Below, one piece after another: positions 26,037-34,894 of a stretch of DNA of 64,000 nucleotides. The stretch lies in contig JAZOOF010000024.1 of the NCBI GenBank assembly GCA_045654885.1, positions 25,294-89,293 on the forward strand, written 5' to 3'. The DNA comes from HGM04593 sp045654885. Its GTDB lineage: Bacteria; Bacteroidota; Bacteroidia; Bacteroidales; Bacteroidaceae. A program made the translations under genes and the position numbers. Numbering within the stretch: position 1 is the stretch's first letter; each line of letters opens with the position of its first letter. Under the pieces are notes generated by a model. That model saw only the letters and a list, made by a program, of their open reading frames with translations. It ran no database searches and was not told where the DNA came from.

Positions 26037-26495
26037 ATGAAAAAAACAATATTATCACTATTTTTGTCAGTGACTCTGCTGTCATGCGTGGATAACAGTA
26101 CAACATTCCCCACAGGTGCCGATGGTGTCTATTATGGCAATCTTGTTGTGGGCGACTACACTCAAAAAAATGTCGGCATATCGGTGACCGAAACAACAGA
26201 TTCCACAGTGGATATTTTCTTCGACAATGTGAAGTTTGCGGCAGCCATGCCATTGAAGATTGATATTACCGTGAAGGATGTGCCTTGCACGAAGGCCGGC
26301 GGTGTACTCGGCTTTTCGGCAACAGATATCGACCCATACATGAACCGCGAGACGGAACCGCAACCCGAATACCGCTTTGCATCCATAGCCGGCGCAGTAG
26401 AGGAGGACGAACTCGTACTTGAGGCCCGTATGTCCGATGACCTGAAACCCTCCCGTGCAGGGAAGAGTTTCAGCTTTAAGGGAACCTGTAATTGA
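26037..26495 (+). CDS. Calycin-like lipoprotein
   Basis: A 152-aa lipoprotein with lipobox LLSC (MKKTILSLFLSVTLLSCVD). The mature part reads as a short beta-barrel (DGVYYGNLVVGDYTQKNVGISVTE, VDIFFDNVKFAAAMPLKIDI, YRFASIAGAVEEDELVLEA) like the Bacteroidales calycin-like family. Its 5-base distance from the TonB receptor suggests a receptor-partner ligand-binding lipoprotein, comparable in arrangement to HmuR-HmuY; ligand and function are unknown. Confidence 0.75.
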   Translation: MKKTILSLFLSVTLLSCVDNSTTFPTGADGVYYGNLVVGDYTQKNVGISVTETTDSTVDIFFDNVKFAAAMPLKIDITVKDVPCTKAGGVLGFSATDIDPYMNRETEPQPEYRFASIAGAVEEDELVLEARMSDDLKPSRAGKSFSFKGTCN

Positions 26496-26516
26496 TAAAA
26501 AGTAAAAACCATAGTT

Positions 26517-28172
26517 ATGAAAAAAGTTCTTTTGGCAGTTCTTGCAATTGCAATGAGTCTTGGTGCTGTTGCACAGGTGAAAGCCCGTTGGGGTAGTATC
26601 GACGTGCGCTATCCAATGGATTGTGCTGCTGCGGCCCGTGATGAGGCTGTAAACCATGCTGTAGCTTGGCGCGGCGAGCGTGTAAATCTGCAGTTGGTTG
26701 TTGAAAACGGCGCAAAGGAGTGCTCTGTCGGGTATACGTTCAGTGACCTTAAAAACGGCAGGAGCGTAATCCCCGCGGCGAATGTCGTCGGTGGCTTTGT
26801 GCAACCGGTGCTCACCGACAAGTTTACCGGCTGTGGCCGTCACGAGGTTGATGCATACGGGGAGGTGCCTGTTGCCGACCGAATTACTGCTGCAGATACA
26901 ACTATTCTTGCTGCCGGTGACCGCCGTGGCTTGTGGCTTACAATTCAGGTGCCGCAGGATGCAAAGCCCGGTACTTACAAGGGAACTGTTGAACTTCTGT
27001 CCGGTGGCAAGAAATCAAGATACAGCTATTCGGTGAAGGTGCTCAACCGCACACTGCCGGCTCCAAAGGAGTGGGCTTTCCATCTCGACTTGTGGCAGAA
27101 TCCATACGCAATATCGCGTGTACACAATGTGGAACTATGGAGTAAAGAGCATTTTGATGTGATGCGCCCTTATATGCTCAAACTGGCATCGGCGGGTCAA
27201 AAGGCCATCACTGCAACGCTCATTGACCGCCCATGGGACGGCCAAACCTACGACCCTTTCGGCAGCATGGTGACTTGGGTAAAGAAGGCCGACGGCAGTT
27301 GGTGGTACGATTTCACAATCTTCGACCGTTGGGTGGAGTTTATGATGTCGTGCGGCATTGACAAGGAGATTACCTGTTTCTCAATGATTCCGTGGAAATT
27401 GTCGTTCCGCTATTATGACCAGGCAACCCACTCGCACAAGTATATCAACTGCGCACCGGGTGAGGAGGCTTACACGCAGTTCTGGGGTGGTATGCTCAGC
27501 GCTTTTGCTGCCCATTTGAAGGAGAAGGGATGGTTTGACAAGACATTCATCTCTATGGACGAGCGCAGTCTGCAGCAGATGCAGGCAGCCATCAAGGTCA
27601 TAAAGGAGTATGCTCCGGGAATGAAAATTTCAATGGCAGGCAACTATCACCCCGAGATTGAGGCCGACATCCACGACTATTGCCTCGATATCTTTGCATA
27701 CGGTGCATATACCCCTGAATTGCTTGCCGAGCGTCGCGCGCATGGCAAGGTGTCGACCTACTACACCTGTTGCAGTGCCGAGTATCCTAACCTGTTCACC
27801 TTCTCGGACCCTGCCGATGCCGCATTCATTGCTCTTGAGGCGCTTGCAAAGGACCTCGACGGCTATCTGCGTTGGGCATACAACAGCTGGACGGTAACTC
27901 CCGAGGAGGATTCGCGCTTTACAGCATGGCCTGCGGGTGACACATACGTCATCTATCCGTTCAGCATAAGTTCAATCCGTTGGGAACGTCTTGTGCAGGG
28001 TATTCAGTTGTTCGAGAAATATAAGATTCTGCTTGCCGAGGCAAAGGCCGCAGGCAATGAAAAACGTATTGCGGAACTTGAGAAGCTGCTGCGCAGTGGG
28101 GATATTAAAAAGATTGCAACCGACAGCGAGGCCATTGTGAATGGCTTCGCCAACGGTTTGAATGCAATGTAA
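26517..28172 (+). CDS. GH123-like (DUF4091) exported glycoside hydrolase
   Basis: Probable beta-N-acetylgalactosaminidase or related enzyme. Residues 1-19 are a signal peptide (ending GAVAQ). A beta-sandwich (about 20-175; GERVNLQLVVENGAKE, GLWLTIQVPQDAKPGTYKGTVEL) precedes a TIM-barrel (about 185-480; PKEWAFHLDLWQNPYAISR). Adjacent Asp348-Glu349 in FISMDER match the catalytic Asp-Glu pair of GH123. The barrel ends with an LRWAYNSW segment common to DUF4091 enzymes. The 551-aa protein starts 21 bases after the calycin gene and 10 bases separate it from the next gene, so it may be co-transcribed. The substrate is inferred from the family only. Confidence 0.8.
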   Translation: MKKVLLAVLAIAMSLGAVAQVKARWGSIDVRYPMDCAAAARDEAVNHAVAWRGERVNLQLVVENGAKECSVGYTFSDLKNGRSVIPAANVVGGFVQPVLTDKFTGCGRHEVDAYGEVPVADRITAADTTILAAGDRRGLWLTIQVPQDAKPGTYKGTVELLSGGKKSRYSYSVKVLNRTLPAPKEWAFHLDLWQNPYAISRVHNVELWSKEHFDVMRPYMLKLASAGQKAITATLIDRPWDGQTYDPFGSMVTWVKKADGSWWYDFTIFDRWVEFMMSCGIDKEITCFSMIPWKLSFRYYDQATHSHKYINCAPGEEAYTQFWGGMLSAFAAHLKEKGWFDKTFISMDERSLQQMQAAIKVIKEYAPGMKISMAGNYHPEIEADIHDYCLDIFAYGAYTPELLAERRAHGKVSTYYTCCSAEYPNLFTFSDPADAAFIALEALAKDLDGYLRWAYNSWTVTPEEDSRFTAWPAGDTYVIYPFSISSIRWERLVQGIQLFEKYKILLAEAKAAGNEKRIAELEKLLRSGDIKKIATDSEAIVNGFANGLNAM

Positions 28173-28182
28173 TTGATTGAAA

Positions 28183-29073
28183 ATGAAAAAGAGAATATTG
28201 GGTATTCTGTTGCTCCTCTTCAGCCTCCTTGCTGTAGCAGAGGCGAAGGTGTACAGGGTCGAGGATGTGCCTATGGTGCATCTTGCCGACCGCACCCGCT
28301 ACGTCAGCAACCCCGACGGAATACTCTCTGCATCATCGGTGGCAACAATAGACAGCATGCTTCTTGCACTTGAGGAGAGCACCGGAATTCAGGTGCTTGT
28401 AGCTGTGCTTGGCGATATTGAGGGCGGTGACTGTTTTGAGTTTGCCTATCGTTTGGGCAAGGAGAACGGTGTGGGCCAGAAAGAACGTGACAACGGCCTT
28501 GTGGTGTTGCTCTCCACCGGCGAACGCTGTGTGCAGTTCGCCACGGGCTATGGTCTTGAGGGCGTGATGCCCGATGCGATATGCAAACGCATACAGCAGC
28601 AATATATGGTGGAACATTTTGCCGCAGGCGATTGGGATACAGGAATGGTGGCCGGTATGCGTGCCGTATGCGGTGTGCTGGATGGCTCAATGGAAAACAT
28701 CGGTGACGAAGATGCCGATGAGGAACTCATAGCGCTGGCTGTATTCCTGACTGTGATTTTCGGCGGTTTGGCTGTGATAATCCTTGCAGTGTGGTATAGC
28801 AGCCGTTGTCCGAACTGCGGGAAACATAAGGTGCAGAGAATAAGTTCACGTATCGTAAACCGTTGTAACGGTTATCTGGTGCGCGAGAATACCTATCGCT
28901 GCCAGAATTGTGGGCATACTTTTATGCGTAAAGAGCATGCCGATGACAACAGTAACCGTCACAGGCACGGGGGTGTTGTCATTGGCGGCAGTGGCTTTGG
29001 CCGTGGCGGCGGCTTCGGCGGCAGTTTCGGTGGCGGCAGCTTTGGCGGCGGTGGTGCCGGCAGCCGTTTTTGA
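28183..29073 (+). CDS. TPM-domain membrane protein with Gly-rich tail (YgcG-like)
   Basis: Envelope protein of the TPM_phosphatase family, often paired with LemA. A signal peptide (ending AVAEA) leads to the TPM domain (about 35-170; RTRYVSNPDGILSASSVATID, RDNGLVVLLSTGERCVQFATGYGLEG). One transmembrane helix (about 185-205; LIALAVFLTVIFGGLAVIIL) follows, then a zinc-ribbon-like region with CPNC and CQNC pairs and a Gly/Phe/Ser-rich end. ATG 28183 is used; an in-frame TTG at 28177 is less likely. LemA starts 30 bases later. Confidence 0.87.
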   Translation: MKKRILGILLLLFSLLAVAEAKVYRVEDVPMVHLADRTRYVSNPDGILSASSVATIDSMLLALEESTGIQVLVAVLGDIEGGDCFEFAYRLGKENGVGQKERDNGLVVLLSTGERCVQFATGYGLEGVMPDAICKRIQQQYMVEHFAAGDWDTGMVAGMRAVCGVLDGSMENIGDEDADEELIALAVFLTVIFGGLAVIILAVWYSSRCPNCGKHKVQRISSRIVNRCNGYLVRENTYRCQNCGHTFMRKEHADDNSNRHRHGGVVIGGSGFGRGGGFGGSFGGGSFGGGGAGSRF

Positions 29074-29103
29074 GAGCATGTATAAACAATAAAAACTAAG
29101 AAT

Positions 29104-29685
29104 ATGAAAAAGTCAACAATTGTTATTTTGGCAGTTATTGCTGTTGTTGCCGTATGGGCGGTAACCGGTTATAATGGACTTGTAAAGGCCGATGAGGCTG
29201 TAAACACAGCGTGGAGCAATGTAGAGAACCAGTATCAGCGCCGTGCCGACCTTATCCCCAACCTTGTGAACACTGTGAAGGGTTATGCTGCGCACGAGAA
29301 GGAGACACTTGATGCGGTTATTGCAGCCCGCTCGCGTGCTACACAGGTGACAGTGGATGCCGGGAATATGACTCCCGAAATGTTGCAGGAGTATCAGAAG
29401 AGCCAGAGCGAGGTGGGTGCAGCGCTTGGCCGTCTGCTTGCCGTTGCCGAGGCATACCCCGACCTGAAGGCAAATACCAACTTCCTTGAGCTGCAGGCGC
29501 AGCTTGAGGGTACCGAGAACCGCATAAGCGTTGAGCGCCGCAATTTCAACGAGGTTGCAAAAGGTTACAACACTTCTATCCGTACATTCCCGCGTAACAT
29601 ACTTGCCGGAATGTTCGGTTTTGAGAAACGCCCCTACTTTGAGGCGCAGGAGGGGGTGGAGAGCGCACCTGTAGTGCAGTTCTGA
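29104..29685 (+). CDS. lemA: LemA family protein
   Basis: A 193-aa protein with one N-terminal membrane helix (TIVILAVIAVVAVWAVTGYNGLV) and a helical extracytoplasmic domain. Family signatures: AWSNVENQYQRRADLIPNLVNTVKGYA, EKETLDAVIAARSRATQ, YPDLKANTNFLELQAQLEGTENRI and YNTSIRTFPRNILAGMFGF. Function is unresolved in the family. The TPM-LemA pairing is a conserved arrangement. No terminator separates it from the flavodiiron gene 27 bases downstream. Confidence 0.93.
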   Translation: MKKSTIVILAVIAVVAVWAVTGYNGLVKADEAVNTAWSNVENQYQRRADLIPNLVNTVKGYAAHEKETLDAVIAARSRATQVTVDAGNMTPEMLQEYQKSQSEVGAALGRLLAVAEAYPDLKANTNFLELQAQLEGTENRISVERRNFNEVAKGYNTSIRTFPRNILAGMFGFEKRPYFEAQEGVESAPVVQF

Positions 29686-29712
29686 TATTTGTAAAATAAA
29701 AAAACAGAAACA

Positions 29713-30870
29713 ATGGAAATAACACCTGCAATAAAATATGTAGGGGTCGATGACCTTGATATCGACCTCTTTGAGAGCCAATATGTTGTGCCCGAGGGAA
29801 TGGCATACAACTCGTACATAATCCTCGATGAAAAGGTGGCAATCATGGACACCGTCGATGCGCGCAAGGGCACAGAGTGGTGGGCTAATGTTGAGGGAGT
29901 GCTTGACGGCCGAACCCCCGATTATCTGGTTGTGCAGCACCTTGAGCCCGACCATGCTGCGCTCATCCACGAGGTGCTCGACCGCTATCCGCAGGTCAAA
30001 GTGGTTGCAACGGCAAAGGCTGTGCAGATGATGCCTCAGTTCTTTGACAGTGTGGATTTTGAAGGTCGCACAATTGCCGTCAAGGAGGGTGACACCCTTT
30101 CGCTCGGCAGCCACACCCTGCAGTTCTTTGTAGCTCCAATGGTGCATTGGCCCGAGGTGATGGTCTCATACGAACAGAGCGAGAAGGTGCTTTTTGCTGC
30201 CGATGCGTTCGGCAAGTTCGGCGCATTGTGCAATGGCGGTGCATGGGATTGCGAGGCGCGCCGTTACTTCATAAACATATGCGGCAAGTATGGTGCACAG
30301 GTACAGACACTGCTTAAAAAGGCGGCAACGCTCGATATAAAGACAATATGCCCGCTCCATGGTCCTGTGCTGACCGAAAACCTCGGCCACTATATCGGGC
30401 TGTATGATATCTGGAGCAAGTATGAGCCCGAGAACGAGGGTGTGCTTGTCGCATACGCATCAATCCATGGCGGAACTGCGGTTGCAGCCAACCGTCTTGC
30501 CGACATTCTGCGTGAGAAGGGTGCTCCAAAGGTGGTTGTTGCCGACCTCTCACGTTGTGACATGGCCGAGGCTGTTGAGGATGCCTTCCGCTACAGTCAC
30601 ATGGTTGTCTGCGCTGCCTCATACGATGCCGATGTGTTCCCGCCAATGCATGATTTCCTGCATCACCTCAAGTTGAAGAACTATCAGAACCGCAAGGTTG
30701 CTATTGTGGAGAACGGCTCGTGGGCACCCACTGCAGGGCGCGTTATGCGTGCAATGCTAGAGGGCATGAAGAACGTGAAAATAGTTGAACCTGTGGTTAC
30801 AATCCGTTCACGCATGAAGGAAAGTGACCTGCCTGCAATGGAGCAGCTGGCAACAGCGTTGCTGGCGTGA
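29713..30870 (+). CDS. Flavodiiron protein (FprA type)
   Basis: Reduces O2 to water and/or NO to N2O in anaerobes as a protective system. The metallo-beta-lactamase-like domain (about 1-250) has iron ligands in H76-L-E78-P-D80-H81, a His in MVHWPEVMV, an Asp in FAADAFGKFG and a His in CPLHGPVL. The flavodoxin domain (about 255-385) begins GVLVAYASIHGGTA. No rubredoxin or reductase domain is fused, so the electron donor is separate (possibly a rubredoxin or ferredoxin elsewhere). It is the last gene before a strong terminator. Confidence 0.93.
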   Translation: MEITPAIKYVGVDDLDIDLFESQYVVPEGMAYNSYIILDEKVAIMDTVDARKGTEWWANVEGVLDGRTPDYLVVQHLEPDHAALIHEVLDRYPQVKVVATAKAVQMMPQFFDSVDFEGRTIAVKEGDTLSLGSHTLQFFVAPMVHWPEVMVSYEQSEKVLFAADAFGKFGALCNGGAWDCEARRYFINICGKYGAQVQTLLKKAATLDIKTICPLHGPVLTENLGHYIGLYDIWSKYEPENEGVLVAYASIHGGTAVAANRLADILREKGAPKVVVADLSRCDMAEAVEDAFRYSHMVVCAASYDADVFPPMHDFLHHLKLKNYQNRKVAIVENGSWAPTAGRVMRAMLEGMKNVKIVEPVVTIRSRMKESDLPAMEQLATALLA

Positions 30871-30897
30871 GAAAGAACAGGTCAAATGTTAAAAATC

Positions 30898-30928
30898 AAC
30901 AGGCTTGCCGGAATGGCAAGCCTGTTTT
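30898..30928 (+). terminator. Terminator after the flavodiiron gene
   Basis: AACAGGCTTGCC pairs perfectly with GGCAAGCCTGTT around a 5-base loop, followed by TT. Confidence 0.88.
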
Positions 30929-30958
30929 GGCTATAATATTATAATAATTATATAATCA

Positions 30959-30990
30959 TTTGTTATTATAAATTAAATGCTCTATTTTTG
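30959..30990 (+). promoter_or_regulatory. Promoter of the first GH95 gene
   Basis: TTTG (30959-30962) and TATTTTTG (30983-30990) with a 20-base spacer fit the Bacteroidetes consensus. The leader is about 80 nt. Confidence 0.8.
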
Positions 30991-31077
30991 TTCATTGAAT
31001 TATTATGCTCCAAAGAGCGTGCCTGTTTTTTGAGTACATAAAATAAAACTTAATACTAACAATTTAAAACAAACTCT

Positions 31078-34000
31078 ATGAAAAAGATCTTCTTTATGCT
31101 TGTCTCTTTCTTGTGTTTGGCTTTTGCCGCACAGGCGCAGACAGTAACTGATCTCTCGCAATTGAGTAACGACAAAGTTTACACATTGCGTAGTGCCCGT
31201 TGTTTCCTGTTGTACAGCGACAAGGTTCCGGGTGAAATCTGTGGTAGCACAGGTAAACTGGTGGGTACTGTAACAAGGGACAATGCAGACCCTGCACAGT
31301 TGTTCCGTATCGAGAAGAACGGTTCGAACTACTATCTCTACAGTGTAGGCGCCGAGAAGTATGTAGGCTCTAACGGTGCTTTCACAGCAACCGCATCTTC
31401 ACCTCTTGGCTTTACAAATGTTGGTGGCAACTATCCCTGGAAACTCACTATCGGTGGTAACGGTATGAATTCACAGGAGCCCGGTCAGATGGATGCCGGT
31501 ATTACAGTGAACAGCTGGACAGCAACCGATGCCGGTAACTGCTACATCATTGAGGAGGGTGTTGCTCCATCTTCTGATTTCTCGGTTGAGGTCCTTGGTA
31601 CAGAAGATGCTGCAGCCGGTGTTGTAGTAAATGGTACTGAGTACAAGAACGGCGATACATTCTCTGTTGACTTCGTGCTCAAGAGAAACCACCTCAAGGC
31701 CAATGCAGTTGATGGCAAGATTGCAACAGCATACGTTGACGGTTCAGTTGTTTATGTAAGCTACTTCGATGGCGATACAAAGTTCTATACAATCCAGAAC
31801 GGCAAGGGCGGCTACGTAAGCATGAACCCCGAGTACCGCAGTGGTGCACACCTCATGCTCTCTAACAAGAACACTCCACGTGACAACCAGGGTCTTTGGG
31901 CTTTTGTCAAGAGCGGTTCAGCATACAAGGTGTATAACTACTCTACAGGTCTTTCAAAGGTGCTCGGTATGACCGGTACAGAGGCTAATGCTCGTGCAAT
32001 GATGGTTGACCCTGCTACAACTTCTTATACTATTGAGTTCGACGGTACATTCAACTTCGGTAGCACAACCGAGCCTTCATATATCAAACAGAGCGGTACA
32101 TCAAGCCAGTACTGGAACGACCGAAACAGCTATTTGGCTCTTTGGAACAGCACTGGCGCTATTGGTGATACAGGTAGCAAGTTCTTCCTTGACGAGGCTG
32201 ATGTTGCCGACTATCCCGATGAGTACATCCATGAGATTTCAGAGATTCAGGGTGTATCTTCATTCTCTCCAAAGAATCCTAACACATTGTGGTACACTAC
32301 ATCGGCCGAGGCTGCGGGTGTAAGCTACCCATGGATGGAGTACGCATTGCCATTGGGTAACGGTGAGCTCGGCTGTATGGTATTCGGCGGTGTACGCACT
32401 GAGGAGCTCCAGTTCAACGAGAAGACTCTCTGGAGCGGTCCTGCAAACGTAGTAGGTGCAGGTGGCGGAAACCGTACATTCATGAACTTCGGTTCATTGT
32501 TCATTGCAAACAACGACAATACCGTTTACGAGGGTGTTACAGACTATGTACGCTACCTCGACATCGAGGAGGGTATCGCAGGCGTTGAGTTCAAGAATCT
32601 TAACGGTACAAAGCAGGTTCGCAAATACTTCAGCTCTGCTCCCGACCAGGTAATCGCAGGTCAGTACAAGACAGAAGGTGCTGACAAACTCAACCTTACA
32701 TTCATGCTTGAGCCTGGTACCGGCATCGGCGCAACAGCTGTTACATACAATGCTGACGGTACAGCCGAGTTCACAGGTGCAATGACATCTGTAAACTATG
32801 CTGCACGCCTTCACGTTGTTGCCGACGAGGGTGCAACAGTTACAGCATCGGGCAAGGGTATCACTGTGAAGAACGCAACAGAGGTTACATTCTACCTCAA
32901 GGGTGCTACAAACTTCAACGGTGACATGGAGGTTCTCAACAACTACTTTACAACAGAAGATGCTGCTCAGGTAAACGAGCGCGTGAAGGGTGAAATTGAG
33001 GCTGCTCAGGCCAAGGGTTTCGCTGCTGTTGAGGCTGCACACGTTGCCGATTTCACAGCAATCACAAAGCGCATGACATTCGACCTCGGTCTCACAACTC
33101 CAACTGTTGATACAAAGACTTTGGTTGACAATTACTATCCGAATAACCCTAATGCAAACAGCACACAGAACGACCACCTGTTCCTTGAGCAGTTGTACTT
33201 CCACTATGGCCGTTACTTGGCTATCAGCTCAAACCGCAAGCCAATCGCTGCTCCAAACAACCTTCAGGGTATCTGGAATGACCGTGGTGCCGATTCTCCA
33301 TGGAACTCGGACATTCACACAAACATCAACATCCAGATGAACTACTGGCCAACTGAGATTACAAACCTCAGCGACCTCCACAAGCCATTCGTTAACTTCA
33401 TCATCCGTGGTGCGCAGAGCGACGGTTGGAAGGCTGTCGGTACAAAATACAATGCTGGTCACGGTTGGAGCGTGCTTACAGAGACTTCACTCTACAACAG
33501 TATGAGTACTTGGGGCGACAACTATCTCGTTGCCAACGTATGGTATACAAGCCACTTGTGGACACACTACCGTTATACACAGGACAAGGAGTTCCTGAAG
33601 AAGGCATTCCCCGTTATGTGGGATTGTGCCGAGTTCTGGTTCCACCGTCTCATCAAGGACCGCAGAGTATACGATGATACATACGTTGCTCCCGATGAGT
33701 TCAGTGCCGAGCAGCACGGAAACGAGAAAGAGGACGGTACAGCTCATGCACAGCAGATGATCAGCTACCTGTTCCAGAACTTGAGCGATGCTGTTGAAAT
33801 CCTTGGCGTTGAGAATACAGGTCTTTCACAGGCCGATCTCGACAAACTTGCTCTTTACCTTGAGAAGACCGACAAGGGCTTGCATACCGAGACATACGAT
33901 GGCAAATGGGGTAACCCTTGCTTTGGTGTAAAGACCGGCGATGTATTGCTCCGTGAGTGGAAGTACTCTCCATACTCAGTTGGTGAGAAGGGTCACCGCC

Positions 34001-34770
34001 ACATTTCACACTTGATGGCACTGTTCCCAATGGACCAGATTACTCCCGAGAGCGAGTACTTTGTTCCTGCAGTGAACGCCCTCAAGCACCGTGGTGATGC
34101 AGCTACAGGTTGGTCAATGGGTTGGAAGGTTAACCTCTGGGCTCGTGCACAGGATGGCGACCACGCTCATATCATCATCAAGAACGCTTTGAAGCACTCA
34201 ACAACATACGGTACAGACCAGGGTCAGGGTGGTATCTACTACAACCTCTTCGACTCACACGCTCCATTCCAGATTGACGGTAACTTCGGTGTATGCTCAG
34301 GTATCGCCGAGATGCTCCTTCAGAGTGCACACGGTTACATCAACATCCTCCCTGCAATGCCTGCAGTTTGGAAGAAGCAGGGTACTGTAACAGGTATGAA
34401 GGCTATGGGTAACTTTGTCGTAGACTTCAATTGGGTTGACGGCAAGTGCCAGAAGGCTACTATCACAAGCAATGCCGGTGCCGAGCTCAAGGTACGTTGC
34501 AAGGTGGGTGCTATGGAGCTTGCAAAGGCCAAGATTACCGTTAACGGTAAGGAGGTTGGCGTTACAGTTGACGAGCACGGCATTGTAACAATCCCATGTG
34601 CAAAGGACGACGTTGTTGAGATTGACTTCACAACCGAGACTTCAATTGAAAGCGTTGCTGCCAGTAATGTAAAGGATGGCGCAATCTATGACCTTCAGGG
34701 TCGCCGCGTACAGGCTGCCCCCGTTGGCCAGGTTTACATCCAGGACGGTGTAAAGAAATTCAACAAGTAA
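31078..34770 (+). CDS. Secreted GH95 alpha-L-fucosidase, paralogue 1
   Basis: Probably removes alpha-1,2-linked L-fucose (or L-galactose) from glycans. A signal peptide (ending AAQAQ) is followed by about 380 residues of non-catalytic beta modules: a lectin-like part (about 25-155) and a second unit (about 160-390) containing KFYTIQNGKGGYVSMN and GLSKVLGMTG. The GH95 catalytic region starts near residue 402 (EYALPLGNGELGCMVFGG, FNEKTLWSG). Downstream are NINIQMNYWPTEITNL near 745, an acidic site in PDEFSAEQHG near 870 and the DAATGWSMGWKVNLWARAQDGDHA motif near 1005. The end (GAIYDLQGRRV...VKKFNK) resembles a type IX sorting tail. At 1,230 aa it is much longer than the usual ~750-850 aa. It has its own promoter and terminator. 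Confidence 0.9.
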   Translation: MKKIFFMLVSFLCLAFAAQAQTVTDLSQLSNDKVYTLRSARCFLLYSDKVPGEICGSTGKLVGTVTRDNADPAQLFRIEKNGSNYYLYSVGAEKYVGSNGAFTATASSPLGFTNVGGNYPWKLTIGGNGMNSQEPGQMDAGITVNSWTATDAGNCYIIEEGVAPSSDFSVEVLGTEDAAAGVVVNGTEYKNGDTFSVDFVLKRNHLKANAVDGKIATAYVDGSVVYVSYFDGDTKFYTIQNGKGGYVSMNPEYRSGAHLMLSNKNTPRDNQGLWAFVKSGSAYKVYNYSTGLSKVLGMTGTEANARAMMVDPATTSYTIEFDGTFNFGSTTEPSYIKQSGTSSQYWNDRNSYLALWNSTGAIGDTGSKFFLDEADVADYPDEYIHEISEIQGVSSFSPKNPNTLWYTTSAEAAGVSYPWMEYALPLGNGELGCMVFGGVRTEELQFNEKTLWSGPANVVGAGGGNRTFMNFGSLFIANNDNTVYEGVTDYVRYLDIEEGIAGVEFKNLNGTKQVRKYFSSAPDQVIAGQYKTEGADKLNLTFMLEPGTGIGATAVTYNADGTAEFTGAMTSVNYAARLHVVADEGATVTASGKGITVKNATEVTFYLKGATNFNGDMEVLNNYFTTEDAAQVNERVKGEIEAAQAKGFAAVEAAHVADFTAITKRMTFDLGLTTPTVDTKTLVDNYYPNNPNANSTQNDHLFLEQLYFHYGRYLAISSNRKPIAAPNNLQGIWNDRGADSPWNSDIHTNINIQMNYWPTEITNLSDLHKPFVNFIIRGAQSDGWKAVGTKYNAGHGWSVLTETSLYNSMSTWGDNYLVANVWYTSHLWTHYRYTQDKEFLKKAFPVMWDCAEFWFHRLIKDRRVYDDTYVAPDEFSAEQHGNEKEDGTAHAQQMISYLFQNLSDAVEILGVENTGLSQADLDKLALYLEKTDKGLHTETYDGKWGNPCFGVKTGDVLLREWKYSPYSVGEKGHRHISHLMALFPMDQITPESEYFVPAVNALKHRGDAATGWSMGWKVNLWARAQDGDHAHIIIKNALKHSTTYGTDQGQGGIYYNLFDSHAPFQIDGNFGVCSGIAEMLLQSAHGYINILPAMPAVWKKQGTVTGMKAMGNFVVDFNWVDGKCQKATITSNAGAELKVRCKVGAMELAKAKITVNGKEVGVTVDEHGIVTIPCAKDDVVEIDFTTETSIESVAASNVKDGAIYDLQGRRVQAAPVGQVYIQDGVKKFNK

Positions 34771-34795
34771 TCAGGTAAATAAAATTTAACAAGCG

Positions 34796-34830
34796 GGAGA
34801 GCTATGATTTCATGGTTCTCCTGTTTTTTT
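34796..34830 (+). terminator. Terminator of GH95 paralogue 1
   Basis: A 12-bp stem with two G-T pairs (GGAGAGCTATGA with TCATGGTTCTCC), a 2-base loop and a seven-T run. Confidence 0.88.
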
Positions 34831-34846
34831 ATATTAAAATATGTGA

Positions 34847-34854
34847 TATATTTG
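34847..34854 (+). promoter_or_regulatory. -7 promoter element of GH95 paralogue 2
   Basis: TATATTTG fits TAnnTTTG. The -33 position (about 34824-34827) reads TTTT instead of TTTG, within the preceding terminator's T run; spacing would be 19 bases. The start codon is 40 bases downstream. Confidence 0.6.
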
Positions 34855-34894
34855 CGAACAAGTGTAAACATATTCATTATAACTAATTATAACC

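Noticed and set aside
26037..29685. A classical polysaccharide utilisation locus (PUL)
   Set aside because: No SusD-like lipoprotein, no SusC carboxypeptidase-like extension and no PUL regulator is present beside the TonB receptor.
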